51,053 nucleotides of DNA, from the NCBI GenBank assembly GCA_944350425.1, contig CALVOX010000008.1:1-51053 (forward strand), given 5' to 3'. The position numbers and the translations under genes were made by a program. Positions 1 through 7,600 of this stretch are shown one piece after another (positions within the stretch are counted from its first letter, which is position 1; each line of letters begins with the position of its first letter). Source of the DNA: an uncultured Bacilli bacterium. GTDB taxonomy: Bacteria; Bacillota_I; Bacilli_A; RFN20; CAG-826. The notes under the pieces are model-generated. The model ran no database searches and was not told where the DNA came from. It saw only the letters and a list, made by a program, of their open reading frames with translations.

Positions 1-23
1 TTAATTGTTTTTAAGTCATACAT
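1..23 (-). CDS. 5' end of a truncated ORF at the window edge
   Basis: On the minus strand an ATG at 23-21 opens a frame (M-Y-D-L-K-T-I) that runs off the window. A purine-rich AAGGGAGA at 41-34 lies about 10 nt upstream and could be its ribosome binding site. Too little is present to name the product. The neighbouring IS-end-like sequence at about 49-80 would fit a transposase gene, but that is only inference. Confidence 0.3.
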
Positions 24-48
24 ATAAGTTAAGTCTCCCTTAATTTAA

Positions 49-80
49 TGTCCAACTTTTTGTCCGCATCCCCAAAACAA
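49..80. repeat. Possible insertion-sequence end
   Basis: The stretch contains TGTCCAACTTTTTGTCCGC followed by a C-run, which resembles the terminal repeats of some IS3/IS21-type elements in Firmicutes. Read on the minus strand it precedes the truncated ORF at the window edge, the usual arrangement of an IS end and its transposase. No second copy is visible, so this is a resemblance only. Confidence 0.25.
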
Positions 81-190
81 CAATTTCTAATTGACAAATA
101 CAATAAATCATATAAATGAAACAAATTTCCTTGTTTTATTGTAAAATAAGACATAAATATCTTCCTAAACAAGAAATATTTTACTAAATC

Positions 191-221
191 GCTCAAAATT
201 ATTACATTTTTGAGCTTTTTT
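191..221 (+). terminator. Plus-strand intrinsic terminator
   Basis: GCTCAAAA (191-198) pairs with TTTTGAGC (208-215) around a short loop and is followed by a T-run (216-221). No plus-strand gene is visible in 1-190, so it may end a transcript entering from outside the window or be the remnant of a lost gene. Confidence 0.5.
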
Positions 222-233
222 ATATAAAAAAAG

Positions 234-262
234 ACTGTTAGAAATTTATTTTTCTAACAGCC
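234..262 (-). terminator. Hairpin downstream of tRNA-Arg
   Basis: CTGTTAGAAA (234-243) and TTTCTAACAG (251-260) form a 10-bp stem. On the minus strand it follows tRNA-Arg and is followed by a short T-rich stretch (complement of the A-run at 226-232), so it probably terminates the tRNA transcript. Confidence 0.65.
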
Positions 263-275
263 CCTATTTTTAAAT

Positions 276-352
276 TGGTGACCTTAAGGCGATTCGAACG
301 CCTGACCCACAGCTTAGAAGGCTGTTGCTCTATCCAGCTGAGCTATAAGGCC
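276..352 (-). tRNA. tRNA-Arg (anticodon UCU)
   Basis: The minus strand folds as a complete cloverleaf. The acceptor stem GGCCTTA pairs with TAAGGTC, the anticodon stem ACAGC/GCTGT carries the loop CTTCTAA with anticodon TCT, and the T-arm contains GTTCGAAT. The 3' CCA is encoded (276-278). It reads AGA/AGG, the dominant arginine codons of this window. Confidence 0.97.
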
Positions 353-373
353 ATTTACCTTTTAGGCTTAAAT

Positions 374-402
374 ATAATACATTTAAAAATATAATAATTC
401 AA
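374..402 (-). promoter_or_regulatory. Promoter of tRNA-Arg
   Basis: On the minus strand TTGAAT (402-397) and TATTAT (379-374) are separated by exactly 17 nt and lie about 22 nt upstream of the tRNA 5' end, a good sigma-70/SigA-type match. Confidence 0.6.
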
Positions 403-699
403 GAAAAATATTATCTTAATTTTTACTTTTCCTATCTTATTATATTAATTAATTCTAACATTAATAAAAATATTTATTCATGCAAATTTGAAAGACTATT
501 TGAGTCATTAAACATCATAGTCATTGCAACAATCTCATCTCTTTCAGAATTATTTTTAAAATGATGTGTTTTAGATGAATTAAGCACTTTTCATTATCAA
601 ACTTTGTTGCAATGACATTGATAAAATACAAAACTATTTATTCTTTAAAAGTAACATCAAAATCGCCCAGTAATTATGTTTAAAAGAAAAGAATCTAAA
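403..699. other. Intergenic region with a 13-bp inverted repeat
   Basis: No convincing gene. A perfect 13-bp inverted repeat, GTCATTGCAACAA at 520-532 and its complement at 604-616, brackets about 70 nt. A minus-strand frame without an ATG runs roughly from 580 to 473 and ends with residues resembling a protein C-terminus (IVAMTMMFNDSNS), possibly a gene remnant. I cannot assign it. Confidence 0.4.
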
Positions 700-1194
700 C
701 TACTCTTCTACTACAAGTGATAAATCGTAATTAATTTCGTTTATTCTATATGTATTATCATAAACCAAATATCCACTTGGTTCATTATTTTCATATAGCT
801 TAGCATCATCAATTTTAAAAATAAGTTTATCTATTAATTCAAATCCTGCTTTAACATCAAGTTCTTCTACGATAAAACTACAAATATCATCAATTTTATT
901 TTGATAAGGATAAGAATTGAGTTTATAAGGTCCTTCGAATTTATTAACTATAAAAGTTCTATCGAAATAAAAATAGTGTTCTTCTATATTTTGTTCTCCA
1001 CTTACATAAAGAAGATATCCTAAATCAACACCACTAGTTTCATCAACTATCGTTATTGAACCTAATAAAGCACCTTCAACATCACTTTTTATAAAATCAT
1101 CTAAAACTAAATATTCTATATTTCTTCTATCGCAAGAAGTAACTAAACTAATACTAGTTAAACTTAAAGCTATAATATTAAAAAACTTTCTCAT
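700..1194 (-). CDS. Hypothetical lipoprotein
   Basis: The 164-residue product begins with a lipoprotein signal: charged MRK, a hydrophobic stretch, then the lipobox LVTS-C with the lipidated cysteine at residue 21, so it should be anchored to the outer face of the membrane. The mature part is acidic, tyrosine-rich and shows no domain I recognise. It starts 11 nt downstream of a small membrane protein gene (1206-1502) and is probably cotranscribed with it. An AAGGG-like ribosome binding site precedes the ATG. Function unknown; a lineage-specific surface lipoprotein is the most that can be said. Confidence 0.75.
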   Translation of the reverse strand: MRKFFNIIALSLTSISLVTSCDRRNIEYLVLDDFIKSDVEGALLGSITIVDETSGVDLGYLLYVSGEQNIEEHYFYFDRTFIVNKFEGPYKLNSYPYQNKIDDICSFIVEELDVKAGFELIDKLIFKIDDAKLYENNEPSGYLVYDNTYRINEINYDLSLVVEE

Positions 1195-1205
1195 GTATTT
1201 TGCCC

Positions 1206-1502
1206 TTAAAACATATAAACTATCGCTAGGAATAAAGAAACTAAACCAACAAGCATTAAAATTATATCTAAAATCAATAAACCAACTTTATAAACTATAT
1301 CTTTTTTTACTTCGCTTAGATGTTCAAAAGTTAATGCTAAAATACTAGAAAATAAAGGAATAAAGCAAATCCATAAAACTATACCTTTATAAACGATTCT
1401 AATATCAAAGATAAACAAAAATAAACTAGTTATAATAGCTATTAGGCCTATTATTCTAAAGATTAATGCTAAAACTGAATATCGACGATTTTCTACATAC
1501 AT
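1206..1502 (-). CDS. Small membrane protein, unknown function
   Basis: The 98-residue protein has about three hydrophobic segments (roughly residues 10-30, 38-58 and 72-97) linked by short charged loops, and no motif I recognise. A strong GGAGGTAG ribosome binding site lies about 6 nt upstream of the ATG. It is the first gene of a two-gene unit with the downstream lipoprotein. A good promoter lies further upstream at 1646-1674. The pairing suggests a joint role at the membrane, but this is inference. Confidence 0.7.
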   Translation of the reverse strand: MYVENRRYSVLALIFRIIGLIAIITSLFLFIFDIRIVYKGIVLWICFIPLFSSILALTFEHLSEVKKDIVYKVGLLILDIILMLVGLVSLFLAIVYMF

Positions 1503-1645
1503 ACTAAGGCTACCTCCAAATAATAAAATCTCAATTAAATATTATTTCAAAGAAAATTAGAGGTTCCTTTAAAAACATTAGAACAAAACTTAAAAAAATT
1601 AATATTTTTGTCAAAGTAATAATTTTTGTTTAACATGTTTTCTTT

Positions 1646-1674
1646 ATTATACTATATCGAAACAAATATGACAG
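1646..1674 (-). promoter_or_regulatory. Promoter for the 1206-1502 / 700-1194 unit
   Basis: On the minus strand CTGTCA (1674-1669) and a perfect TATAAT (1651-1646) are 17 nt apart. The predicted transcript has a leader of about 135 nt in which I see no clear structured element. Confidence 0.5.
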
Positions 1675-1747
1675 CACTAAGTAAACTTACGTTTTAAAAT
1701 GTCACTTAACTAAGAAATTATATTATTTTAACAATTTTGTATGATTT

Positions 1748-2554
1748 TTATTTATTTTCTATTATCTTACCTTCATTATTTAAATATTTCTTTAACTTAT
1801 ATTTATATGTTAAATTTAAAATAATTAATAATATAAAAGATAAGATATAAATAATATTTTGGTTATATTCATAGTTTTTAAAGATAACAAGTCTAAATAT
1901 GTTATCTTTAAAAACTATTAAGATTAATCCAATAACAATACCTACAATAAAAGATATAATAATTATTAAATAATATAAGAAAGTATTTAAATTAGATTTA
2001 TTTTTATTAATAAAATATAAGGATAAATTAGTAGTAGCCATCTTAATATTATTAGTCATCATAGTAGGAACATAGTTTATTGATTTAAAACTAATAAAAG
2101 TAAAAATAAGTATAACTCCAAATAATGTATTTAAAGTAATTCGAATAAATTTACATATATTTAATCTATTACTAGTATCAGTAATATTATTAGGTATAAA
2201 AATAAGAATAAATGATAAAATTAGTAATATTAGTAAGGAATAAGCTACGTAATTCTTATTCTTTTTAACTATTTTATTTTTAATAATAACAAGTATAAAT
2301 ATAAAGATAACAAATAAAATTAATGAATATAACGGATAAATAAAGTTAAAAGAATAAGGTAATAAATTAACAACTACATTAATTAAATTACCTGTTTCCA
2401 TAAACGTAAACATATTATCTATTTTTAAAGAATATATCTCGATTAATCCACTAACAAAGGTTAATAAGATAAAAAATAAGATATATATCTTATTTGGAAA
2501 TATATTTTTATTACTAGTATTATCATTGATATTATAAATGGTATTATTCCCCAT
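1748..2554 (-). CDS. DUF1275 (YoaK-like) membrane protein
   Basis: The 268-residue protein has about seven hydrophobic segments. Near the N-terminus it carries the pattern typical of DUF1275/YoaK proteins: a glycine and acidic residue in the first helix (VSGLIEIYSL) followed by F-METGNLIN, matching the family's FMTGN-x-V-N signature at about residues 50-60. The family is widespread and functionally uncharacterised. The next gene downstream on this strand is the membrane protein at 1206; the HAD phosphatase at 2572-3237 lies 17 nt upstream and may be cotranscribed. Extremely rich in I, L, N and K codons, as is the whole region. Confidence 0.65.
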   Translation of the reverse strand: MGNNTIYNINDNTSNKNIFPNKIYILFFILLTFVSGLIEIYSLKIDNMFTFMETGNLINVVVNLLPYSFNFIYPLYSLILFVIFIFILVIIKNKIVKKNKNYVAYSLLILLILSFILIFIPNNITDTSNRLNICKFIRITLNTLFGVILIFTFISFKSINYVPTMMTNNIKMATTNLSLYFINKNKSNLNTFLYYLIIIISFIVGIVIGLILIVFKDNIFRLVIFKNYEYNQNIIYILSFILLIILNLTYKYKLKKYLNNEGKIIENK

Positions 2555-2571
2555 ATTTAAATATTATTTAC

Positions 2572-3237
2572 CTATTTATTTTCTAATATTAATTTATTTA
2601 TTACTTCTTGTAATTCATCTAAAGAAGTAATTACATTTGGATTAAGCTTTTTAATTTCTTCTTCTTGATTTTTATTATAGTAAGTAACGCTATAAAGTTT
2701 AACTTTAGCTTCTAAACATGATTTAATATCATTTTTGGAATCCCCGAAATAAACTATTTCATCATTACTTATGTTGTTATCTTCTTCTAATTTCTTAAAT
2801 GAGTCTGGTTTATTTACGCCTAATACACTTCCAAAGTAATAACTATCGATATATTTTCTAATCTTAAATTGATCTAAAGATATATTTAATGTCTTTTCGC
2901 TTCTTCCAGTTAAAACAATAAGTTTAAAGTTATTTTTCTTAATATTTTCAAATATTTCATAAAAGATAGGGTCTATTTCTTTATCATATTTATCATGATT
3001 TACTTTATAAAGCTTAAGATATTCATCAAAAACTAATTTAGCCTTTTCTTCATCCTTATCTAATATATTTAAGATAACTCCTTCTTCACTTGGACCATAA
3101 TTATTTATAATTTCTTCAACAGTTAAATCTTTATTTAAAATATTTTTAAATGCTTCCATCATTGTTCTAACGATAAATTCGTCTGTATATGAAAGCGTTC
3201 CATCAAAATCAAAAACAAATGCTTTTACTTCACTCAT
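2572..3237 (-). CDS. HAD-superfamily phosphatase (phosphoglycolate phosphatase-like)
   Basis: All four HAD motifs are visible: I, DFDGT with nucleophile D10 and acid/base D12; II, LTGR at about 109-112; III, K143; IV, GDSKND at 165-170. The helical cap between motifs I and II is typical of the PGP/beta-phosphoglucomutase subfamily. At 221 residues it has the family's usual length. It should be a cytosolic Mg-dependent phosphomonoesterase; the substrate cannot be told from sequence. A second, unrelated HAD gene of similar size lies at 44004. Confidence 0.85.
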   Translation of the reverse strand: MSEVKAFVFDFDGTLSYTDEFIVRTMMEAFKNILNKDLTVEEIINNYGPSEEGVILNILDKDEEKAKLVFDEYLKLYKVNHDKYDKEIDPIFYEIFENIKKNNFKLIVLTGRSEKTLNISLDQFKIRKYIDSYYFGSVLGVNKPDSFKKLEEDNNISNDEIVYFGDSKNDIKSCLEAKVKLYSVTYYNKNQEEEIKKLNPNVITSLDELQEVINKLILENK

Positions 3238-3354
3238 ATGTTCTAAATTTTAAAACTTTTAAAAATGATTTTAAATATCAAACTAATTCTAATATAATTA
3301 TGTAAGATAAAACTTAGTTTGAGTAAAGTTTTTCGATAAATATGCAAATTTTTG

Positions 3355-3383
3355 TTGATTTAAAGATTAAATAAGTGTATATT
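3355..3383 (+). promoter_or_regulatory. Promoter of infC-rpmI-rplT
   Basis: TTGATT (3355-3360), a 17-nt spacer and TATATT (3378-3383). The 15 bases ending in the -10 (AAATAAGTGTATATT) are identical to those in front of typA at 39709-39723. Confidence 0.65.
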
Positions 3384-3388
3384 CTTGA

Positions 3389-3508
3389 CGTAGGTAGAAA
3401 GAAGAGGTCCGCTCTCACCAGATTTATCTTAATAAATTGGTTAAGGCTACTAAAAATGCTTTGTTTTAAGAAATTTTTAGACGGACACTTCTTTATGTCC
3501 GTTTTTTA
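3389..3508 (+). promoter_or_regulatory. Ribosomal protein L20 leader with attenuator
   Basis: The roughly 120-nt leader of the IF3-L35-L20 operon contains the CGCTCTCACC block that I associate with Firmicutes L20 leaders. It ends in a strong terminator: ACGGACA (3481-3487) pairs with TGTCCGT (3496-3502), followed by a T-run. In Bacillus, free L20 binds this kind of leader and promotes termination. The terminator sits only 8 nt before the infC ribosome binding site, so it must be read through for expression. The layout strongly supports feedback by L20; the exact L20 fold was not modelled. Confidence 0.75.
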
Positions 3509-3531
3509 TTTACTTAAGGAGGAAAAGTTTT

Positions 3532-4095
3532 ATCGCTTTAAATAATGGCCAAAAAGATGGCAAGAATCGCTTCACTAACAAAAATGGCGACTTAGTTAAT
3601 GAATTTATTCGTTTCAATGAAGTATTAGTCATTGGACCAAATGGAGAATCACTTGGAAAAATGTCTAAATATAATGCTTTAAAAAAAGCTGAAGAATATA
3701 GCTTAGACTTACTTTGCGTAGCTCCTAATGCTAAACCACCGGTTTGCAAAATTGTAAATTATGGTAAATATCGTTACGAGGCTCAAAAGAAAGCAAAAGA
3801 AGCAAAGAAGAATCAAAAAATCATTGAGGTTAAAGAGATACAACTCACTCCTCAAATTGGAGAGCATGACTTACTTACTAAAGTCAAAGCTGCAATTAAA
3901 TTCCTACAAGAAGGAAACAAAATCAAAGTAGGTGTTCGTTTTAAAGGAAGACAACTCGCACATGTCGAGGTTGGCGAAGCTGTCTTAAATAAATTTATCG
4001 AACTTACCAAAGACTATGCTGTAATCGACAAAGCACCAAATCTAGATAAAAAATGGTTAACATGTCTACTTAGTGCAAAGCCAACTAAGAAATAG
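3532..4095 (+). CDS. infC: Translation initiation factor IF-3, AUC start
   Basis: IF-3 binds the 30S subunit and checks initiator tRNA and start codon. The only in-frame ATG (3661) would remove the N-terminal domain. Reading upstream, ATC at 3532 lies 9 nt after a perfect AAGGAGG (3516-3522) and gives 187 residues starting I-A-L-N-N-G-Q. The N-domain includes VNEFIRFNEVLVIGPNGE and the C-domain includes KEIQLTPQIGEHDL. A non-canonical AUU/AUC start is the hallmark of infC and allows self-regulation, because IF-3 discriminates against such codons. First gene of infC-rpmI-rplT behind an L20-type attenuator. Confidence 0.95.
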   Translation: MALNNGQKDGKNRFTNKNGDLVNEFIRFNEVLVIGPNGESLGKMSKYNALKKAEEYSLDLLCVAPNAKPPVCKIVNYGKYRYEAQKKAKEAKKNQKIIEVKEIQLTPQIGEHDLLTKVKAAIKFLQEGNKIKVGVRFKGRQLAHVEVGEAVLNKFIELTKDYAVIDKAPNLDKKWLTCLLSAKPTKK

Positions 4096-4114
4096 TAGAA
4101 AGAGAGGAAAAATT

Positions 4115-4309
4115 ATGCCAAAAATGAAAAGTAAAAAAGCATTAACAAAAAGAATTCATGTTACTGCTTCTGGAAAAATCATGAGACATCATGCTTATGT
4201 ATCTCACCTTGCTCCACATAAGACACATAAACAAAAAAGACACTTAAGAAAAGCAACAGAGATGAATAAGACTGATTACAAGAGATTAAAATATCTTATT
4301 CAAGAATAG
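4115..4309 (+). CDS. rpmI: 50S ribosomal protein L35
   Basis: The 64-residue, highly basic protein begins MPKMKSKKALTKR and has the typical L35 HKTHKQKRHLRK segment. I chose the ATG at 4115 because GAGAGGAAA lies just upstream and the product then has the usual L35 N-terminus and length. An in-frame ATG at 4073 lies inside the end of infC, has no ribosome binding site and would add 14 unconserved residues. It sits between infC and rplT and is cotranscribed with them. Confidence 0.96.
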   Translation: MPKMKSKKALTKRIHVTASGKIMRHHAYVSHLAPHKTHKQKRHLRKATEMNKTDYKRLKYLIQE

Positions 4310-4330
4310 TTCAAGAAAGGAGTAAATAAC

Positions 4331-4681
4331 ATGAGAGTAAAAGGTGGAATTGTTACACACAAAAGAAGAAAAAAGATAATTAAACAAGCTAAAGGTTACT
4401 TTGGTAGTAAACATATTTTATTCAAAACTGCTAAAGAACAAGTAATGAAGTCAAAAAGATATGCTTATATCTCAAGAAAAGATAGAAAATCAGACTTCAG
4501 AAAATTATGGATTAAAAGAATTAATGCTGCTTGCAGAATCAATGAAATCTCATATTCAAAATTCATGCACGGCTTAAAACTTGCTAAAATTGACTTAAAT
4601 AGAAAAATGCTTTCAGAAATCGCTATTCACGATGAAAAAGGTTTTGCTGAATTAGTCAAAATCGCAAAAGAAGCAAAATAA
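4331..4681 (+). CDS. rplT: 50S ribosomal protein L20
   Basis: A 116-residue basic protein with the L20 features: [21 protein letters not shown] at the N-terminus, the long helix with [18 protein letters not shown] and the conserved RINAACR region. L20 assembles early on 23S rRNA and is the repressor of this operon in Bacillus through the leader RNA. It lies 21 nt after rpmI with a GAAAGGAG ribosome binding site. The operon ends at the hairpin at 4711. Confidence 0.98.
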   Translation: MRVKGGIVTHKRRKKIIKQAKGYFGSKHILFKTAKEQVMKSKRYAYISRKDRKSDFRKLWIKRINAACRINEISYSKFMHGLKLAKIDLNRKMLSEIAIHDEKGFAELVKIAKEAK

Positions 4682-4710
4682 TAATCCAAACTAATTTACA
4701 TCGAATTAAA

Positions 4711-4746
4711 AGCGTGTTATAACTTAACATGCTTTTTTATTTTTTT
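4711..4746 (+). terminator. Terminator after rplT
   Basis: AGCGTGTTA (4711-4719) pairs with TAACATGCT (4725-4733), 9 bp with one G-U, followed by a T-rich run that reaches the ferritin ribosome binding site (GGAGG at 4747-4751). There is no room for a separate ferritin promoter between the terminator and that gene. Confidence 0.85.
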
Positions 4747-4755
4747 GGAGGAATT

Positions 4756-5244
4756 ATGTTAAGCGAAAATTTACAAAACGCATTTAATAATCAAATTAAT
4801 GCAGAAATCTATAGTGCATATCTTTATTATGCAATCGCAAATTATTATGAAGAAAAAGGATTAAAAGGCTTTGCTTCCTGGTTCAAACTTCAAACTAAAG
4901 AAGAATTAGAACATGCTGATAAATTTGCAAATTATCTCCACGATCAAAACGTAAAAGTAATATTAAAAGAAATACCTAAACCAAAAACCGAGTTTGCTGA
5001 CTTTAAAGAACCTTTAACCATCCAACTTGCACACGAAAAGAAAGTAACTTCTTCTATTTTTAATCTTTATTCTATTTCAAAAGAAGAAAAAGATTATTTT
5101 GCAGAATCATTTATTAAAACCTTTGTAGATGAACAATTTGAGGAAGAAAAAACTGCACAAGACTTATTAACTAAATACGAAATATTCTGTTTAAATTCAA
5201 AAGATATTTACGAATTTAGTGAAAAACTTGGTCAAAGAAAATAA
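4756..5244 (+). CDS. ftnA: Non-haem bacterial ferritin
   Basis: A 162-residue four-helix-bundle ferritin that oxidises Fe(II) and stores iron in a 24-mer cage. With the start at 4756 (GGAGG 4 nt upstream), the ferroxidase ligands fall at E17, E50, H53, E94, Q127 and E130, the same numbering as E. coli FtnA, which supports both the start and full activity. An upstream in-frame ATG at 4729 overlaps the terminator hairpin and is rejected. Expression must come from read-through of the rplT terminator or from a promoter hidden upstream of it. It fits the oxygen and iron defence set (rubrerythrin, Fur-like regulator) elsewhere in the window. Confidence 0.93.
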   Translation: MLSENLQNAFNNQINAEIYSAYLYYAIANYYEEKGLKGFASWFKLQTKEELEHADKFANYLHDQNVKVILKEIPKPKTEFADFKEPLTIQLAHEKKVTSSIFNLYSISKEEKDYFAESFIKTFVDEQFEEEKTAQDLLTKYEIFCLNSKDIYEFSEKLGQRK

Positions 5245-5259
5245 AGCTTAATGTCTTAA

Positions 5260-5297
5260 AAAAGGCTTTCCCTAGGAGTTAGAGAAAGTCTTTTTTT
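5260..5297. terminator. Bidirectional terminator between ftnA and thiI
   Basis: AAAAGGCTTTC and GAAAGTCTTTT (stem core 5264-5270 with 5284-5290, one G-U) are flanked by an A-run on one side and a T-run on the other, so the hairpin can terminate both converging transcripts. Confidence 0.8.
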
Positions 5298-6462
5298 ATT
5301 CCGCTTTAATTATTTTAATTTCAGTTTTTTCTATTGCTTCATTTAAAAGAGTTTCGTAATCAAATTTTTCTTCAATTTTTAAGCACTCTTCTATTTTTGG
5401 TGCAGTTTTTGGCTTTTTAATTGGAAAAATTGTACAACAATCTTCATAAGGTCTAATCGAGATATCATATGTATTAATCTCTTTAGATATTTTGATTATA
5501 TCGACCTTATCATATGTTGCTAAAGGACGAATAATTGGGTAATTTGTAACTGCATTAATCGTATAAAGCGATTCAATTGTTTGAGAAGCAACTTGTCCTA
5601 AACTTTCACCATTGCATATTGAGTAAATATGAACCTTTCTTGCAAGTTTCTCGGCTAAACGATACATCATTCTTCTCATGATAGTTACTTCATATCCTTG
5701 GAATGAATGGTTATAGATTTCTTCTTGGATTTTAGTAAAAGGAACAATATATAAATGGATTTTATTTTGGAAAGTTGTTAGTTCTTTCAAAATATCTTGA
5801 AGTTTTAAAATAACTGCACTTGATGTATATGGTGGAGAAGCAAAGTGAATACAAGAAATTTCAATTCCTCTTTTCATCATCAAATAAGCTGCAACAGGTG
5901 AATCAATTCCACCCGAAAGCATCATTAAGCTTCTTCCGATAGCTCCTTTAGGATATCCTCCTAAACCTTTAATAGTTTTAGTAAAAAGATAAATTCCATC
6001 GTCTCTAATTTCGACATTAAACATAATATCTGGATTATGAACGTCAACTCTTAAAGATGTATTTTTTAAGACATTTCCAGCTAAAATACGATTAATTTCA
6101 TCAGAATTATATGGAAAAGACTTATCAATTCTTCTTGTTTTCATCTTGAAAGTTTTTCCTTCTTCTTTTTTTATCTCATTTAAAACTAAATCTTTAAGTT
6201 CATCCAAATCAGTAATATCGGTTTTTAGAGCTAAAGAAAAAGAATACATTCCAGGAACCTCTTTTAAAATATCGATAATTTCTTGGTTCTCTTCTTTTAA
6301 ATTTAAATATATATGATCATGTCTTTTAACTAATTCGAAACTATCTTCAAATTTCTTTAAATGAGAAAGAATTGAACCAGCTAATTTATTAATAAAATCT
6401 TTTTTATTTTTGCCTTTAGTGGACATTTCACCAAAGCGAACAATAATTGTATTATAATCCAT
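5296..6462 (-). CDS. thiI: tRNA 4-thiouridine synthase / thiazole sulfur carrier enzyme
   Basis: ThiI adenylates U8 of tRNA and transfers sulfur from a cysteine desulfurase persulfide. The 388 residues show an N-terminal ferredoxin-like/THUMP region, then the PP-loop MLSGGIDSPV (181-190) and a late YEDCCTIF segment with the cysteine expected to take part in sulfur relay. As in Bacillus, the C-terminal rhodanese domain of E. coli ThiI is absent. The stop-to-start gap to the upstream cysteine desulfurase is only 2 nt, so the pair is translationally linked: NifS delivers sulfur directly to ThiI. No other thiamine genes are nearby, which favours the tRNA modification role. Confidence 0.95.
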   Translation of the reverse strand: MDYNTIIVRFGEMSTKGKNKKDFINKLAGSILSHLKKFEDSFELVKRHDHIYLNLKEENQEIIDILKEVPGMYSFSLALKTDITDLDELKDLVLNEIKKEEGKTFKMKTRRIDKSFPYNSDEINRILAGNVLKNTSLRVDVHNPDIMFNVEIRDDGIYLFTKTIKGLGGYPKGAIGRSLMMLSGGIDSPVAAYLMMKRGIEISCIHFASPPYTSSAVILKLQDILKELTTFQNKIHLYIVPFTKIQEEIYNHSFQGYEVTIMRRMMYRLAEKLARKVHIYSICNGESLGQVASQTIESLYTINAVTNYPIIRPLATYDKVDIIKISKEINTYDISIRPYEDCCTIFPIKKPKTAPKIEECLKIEEKFDYETLLNEAIEKTEIKIIKAE

Positions 6463-6464
6463 AG

Positions 6465-7598
6465 TTATTCATCCTTTATTTGAGATAAGACTAATTTTAA
6501 TTCTTTTATAAATGTTTCGGCTTCTTCTAAAGTATTATATTTAGAAAAAGAAAGTCTAATCGAATTCCTAGCATCTTTTTCATTATGATTAAATAAATAA
6601 ATAACATAAGAAGACTCGTTTATTTTTGATTCACAAGAGGATTTAGTTGAAACATAAATTTCTTTATTCGATAAAGCTTCACTAACAACACTTGCTTTTT
6701 TATGTAATAAAGAAAAATTTAAGATGTATGGCGAGAAATTTTTCCCTAAATTTAGTTTTATTTCTTCAATTCTCGATAGTTCACTAACTAAATAATCATG
6801 AATTTTTAAAACAGTTTCATAAGATTTCTTTTTTTCTACTTTAGCTAATTTTATTGCGTTTCCTAATGAAGCAATTAAAGGATAAGGTAAAGTTCCGCTT
6901 CTTAAATCGTTTTGTTGTTCGCCGCCAATAATTTGGGGTTTTAAATTAATCTTTTTTTGTTTAATTAAGCAACCTATTCCTTTAATTCCATATACTTTAT
7001 AACCGGAAACACTTAATAAGTCACATAACTTAAAGTCAAAATCAATTTTTCCAACAACTTGTGCTAAATCACTATGAAAGACTATTTTCGGATAATTTTT
7101 AATGATTTCTTTTACGCTTTTTAAATTTAAAATCGTTCCAGTTTCGTTATTTACACCCATTAATGAAACTAAAATTGTATTTTTACTAACAACTTTTTTT
7201 AAAGTTTCTAAATCAACATTACCATCAATATCAACATCTAGATAAGTTACTTGATAACCTTCTTCTTCAAGTTTTTTAAATACATTTAAGACGCTTGGAT
7301 GTTCTATTTTTGAAGTAATTAGGTGATTCCCTCTACTTTTATTAGCTTCGACATAGCCTTTGATTGCTAAGTTATTTGATTCAGTTGTTCCACTCGTAAA
7401 AATAACATCGTACATGGAATAACTCAAAGAAAGAGATTCTAAAATCTCTTTCTTTATCTTTTCAATTTTATTAGATAGTTCTAAGCCTAGAAAATGAGAA
7501 GAAGATGGATTAGCATAATATTTTTTATTATCTAAGATAAATTCATCTAAAACTCTATCATCTACTTTAGTACTGCCAGCATTATCAAAATAAATCAT
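6465..7598 (-). CDS. Cysteine desulfurase (NifS/IscS-like) partner of ThiI
   Basis: PLP-dependent class V aminotransferase fold enzyme that takes sulfur from cysteine as an enzyme persulfide. Visible landmarks are the N-terminal YFDNAGST, TSGTTESNN (PLP phosphate), H100 in KIEHPS, N-N-E-T-G, D177, the Schiff-base lysine K201 in SGYKVYGIKG and the catalytic loop STKSSCES with C322. The usual HK before GPKG is YK here. Sandwiched between ezrA and thiI with 2-nt gaps, it corresponds to Bacillus NifZ, which is dedicated to ThiI, rather than the general SufS/IscS. Confidence 0.92.
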   Translation of the reverse strand: MIYFDNAGSTKVDDRVLDEFILDNKKYYANPSSSHFLGLELSNKIEKIKKEILESLSLSYSMYDVIFTSGTTESNNLAIKGYVEANKSRGNHLITSKIEHPSVLNVFKKLEEEGYQVTYLDVDIDGNVDLETLKKVVSKNTILVSLMGVNNETGTILNLKSVKEIIKNYPKIVFHSDLAQVVGKIDFDFKLCDLLSVSGYKVYGIKGIGCLIKQKKINLKPQIIGGEQQNDLRSGTLPYPLIASLGNAIKLAKVEKKKSYETVLKIHDYLVSELSRIEEIKLNLGKNFSPYILNFSLLHKKASVVSEALSNKEIYVSTKSSCESKINESSYVIYLFNHNEKDARNSIRLSFSKYNTLEEAETFIKELKLVLSQIKDE

Positions 7599-7600
7599 TA

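Noticed and set aside
3184-3200. cre-like TGAAAGCGTTCCA in the HAD gene
   Set aside because: It lies inside the coding sequence for the DFDGT motif, so the bases are explained by the protein.
3510-3749. Minus-strand ORF of 79 codons over infC
   Set aside because: It is the antisense shadow of infC and the leader, with no ribosome binding site, and it overlaps the L20-type attenuator.
4073-4114. Upstream extension of rpmI (ATG at 4073)
   Set aside because: It overlaps the end of infC, has no ribosome binding site and adds 14 residues foreign to L35.
4729-4755. Upstream ATG of the ferritin gene
   Set aside because: It lies in the terminator hairpin and lacks a ribosome binding site; GGAGG precedes the ATG at 4756, and the ferroxidase numbering then matches E. 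coli FtnA.
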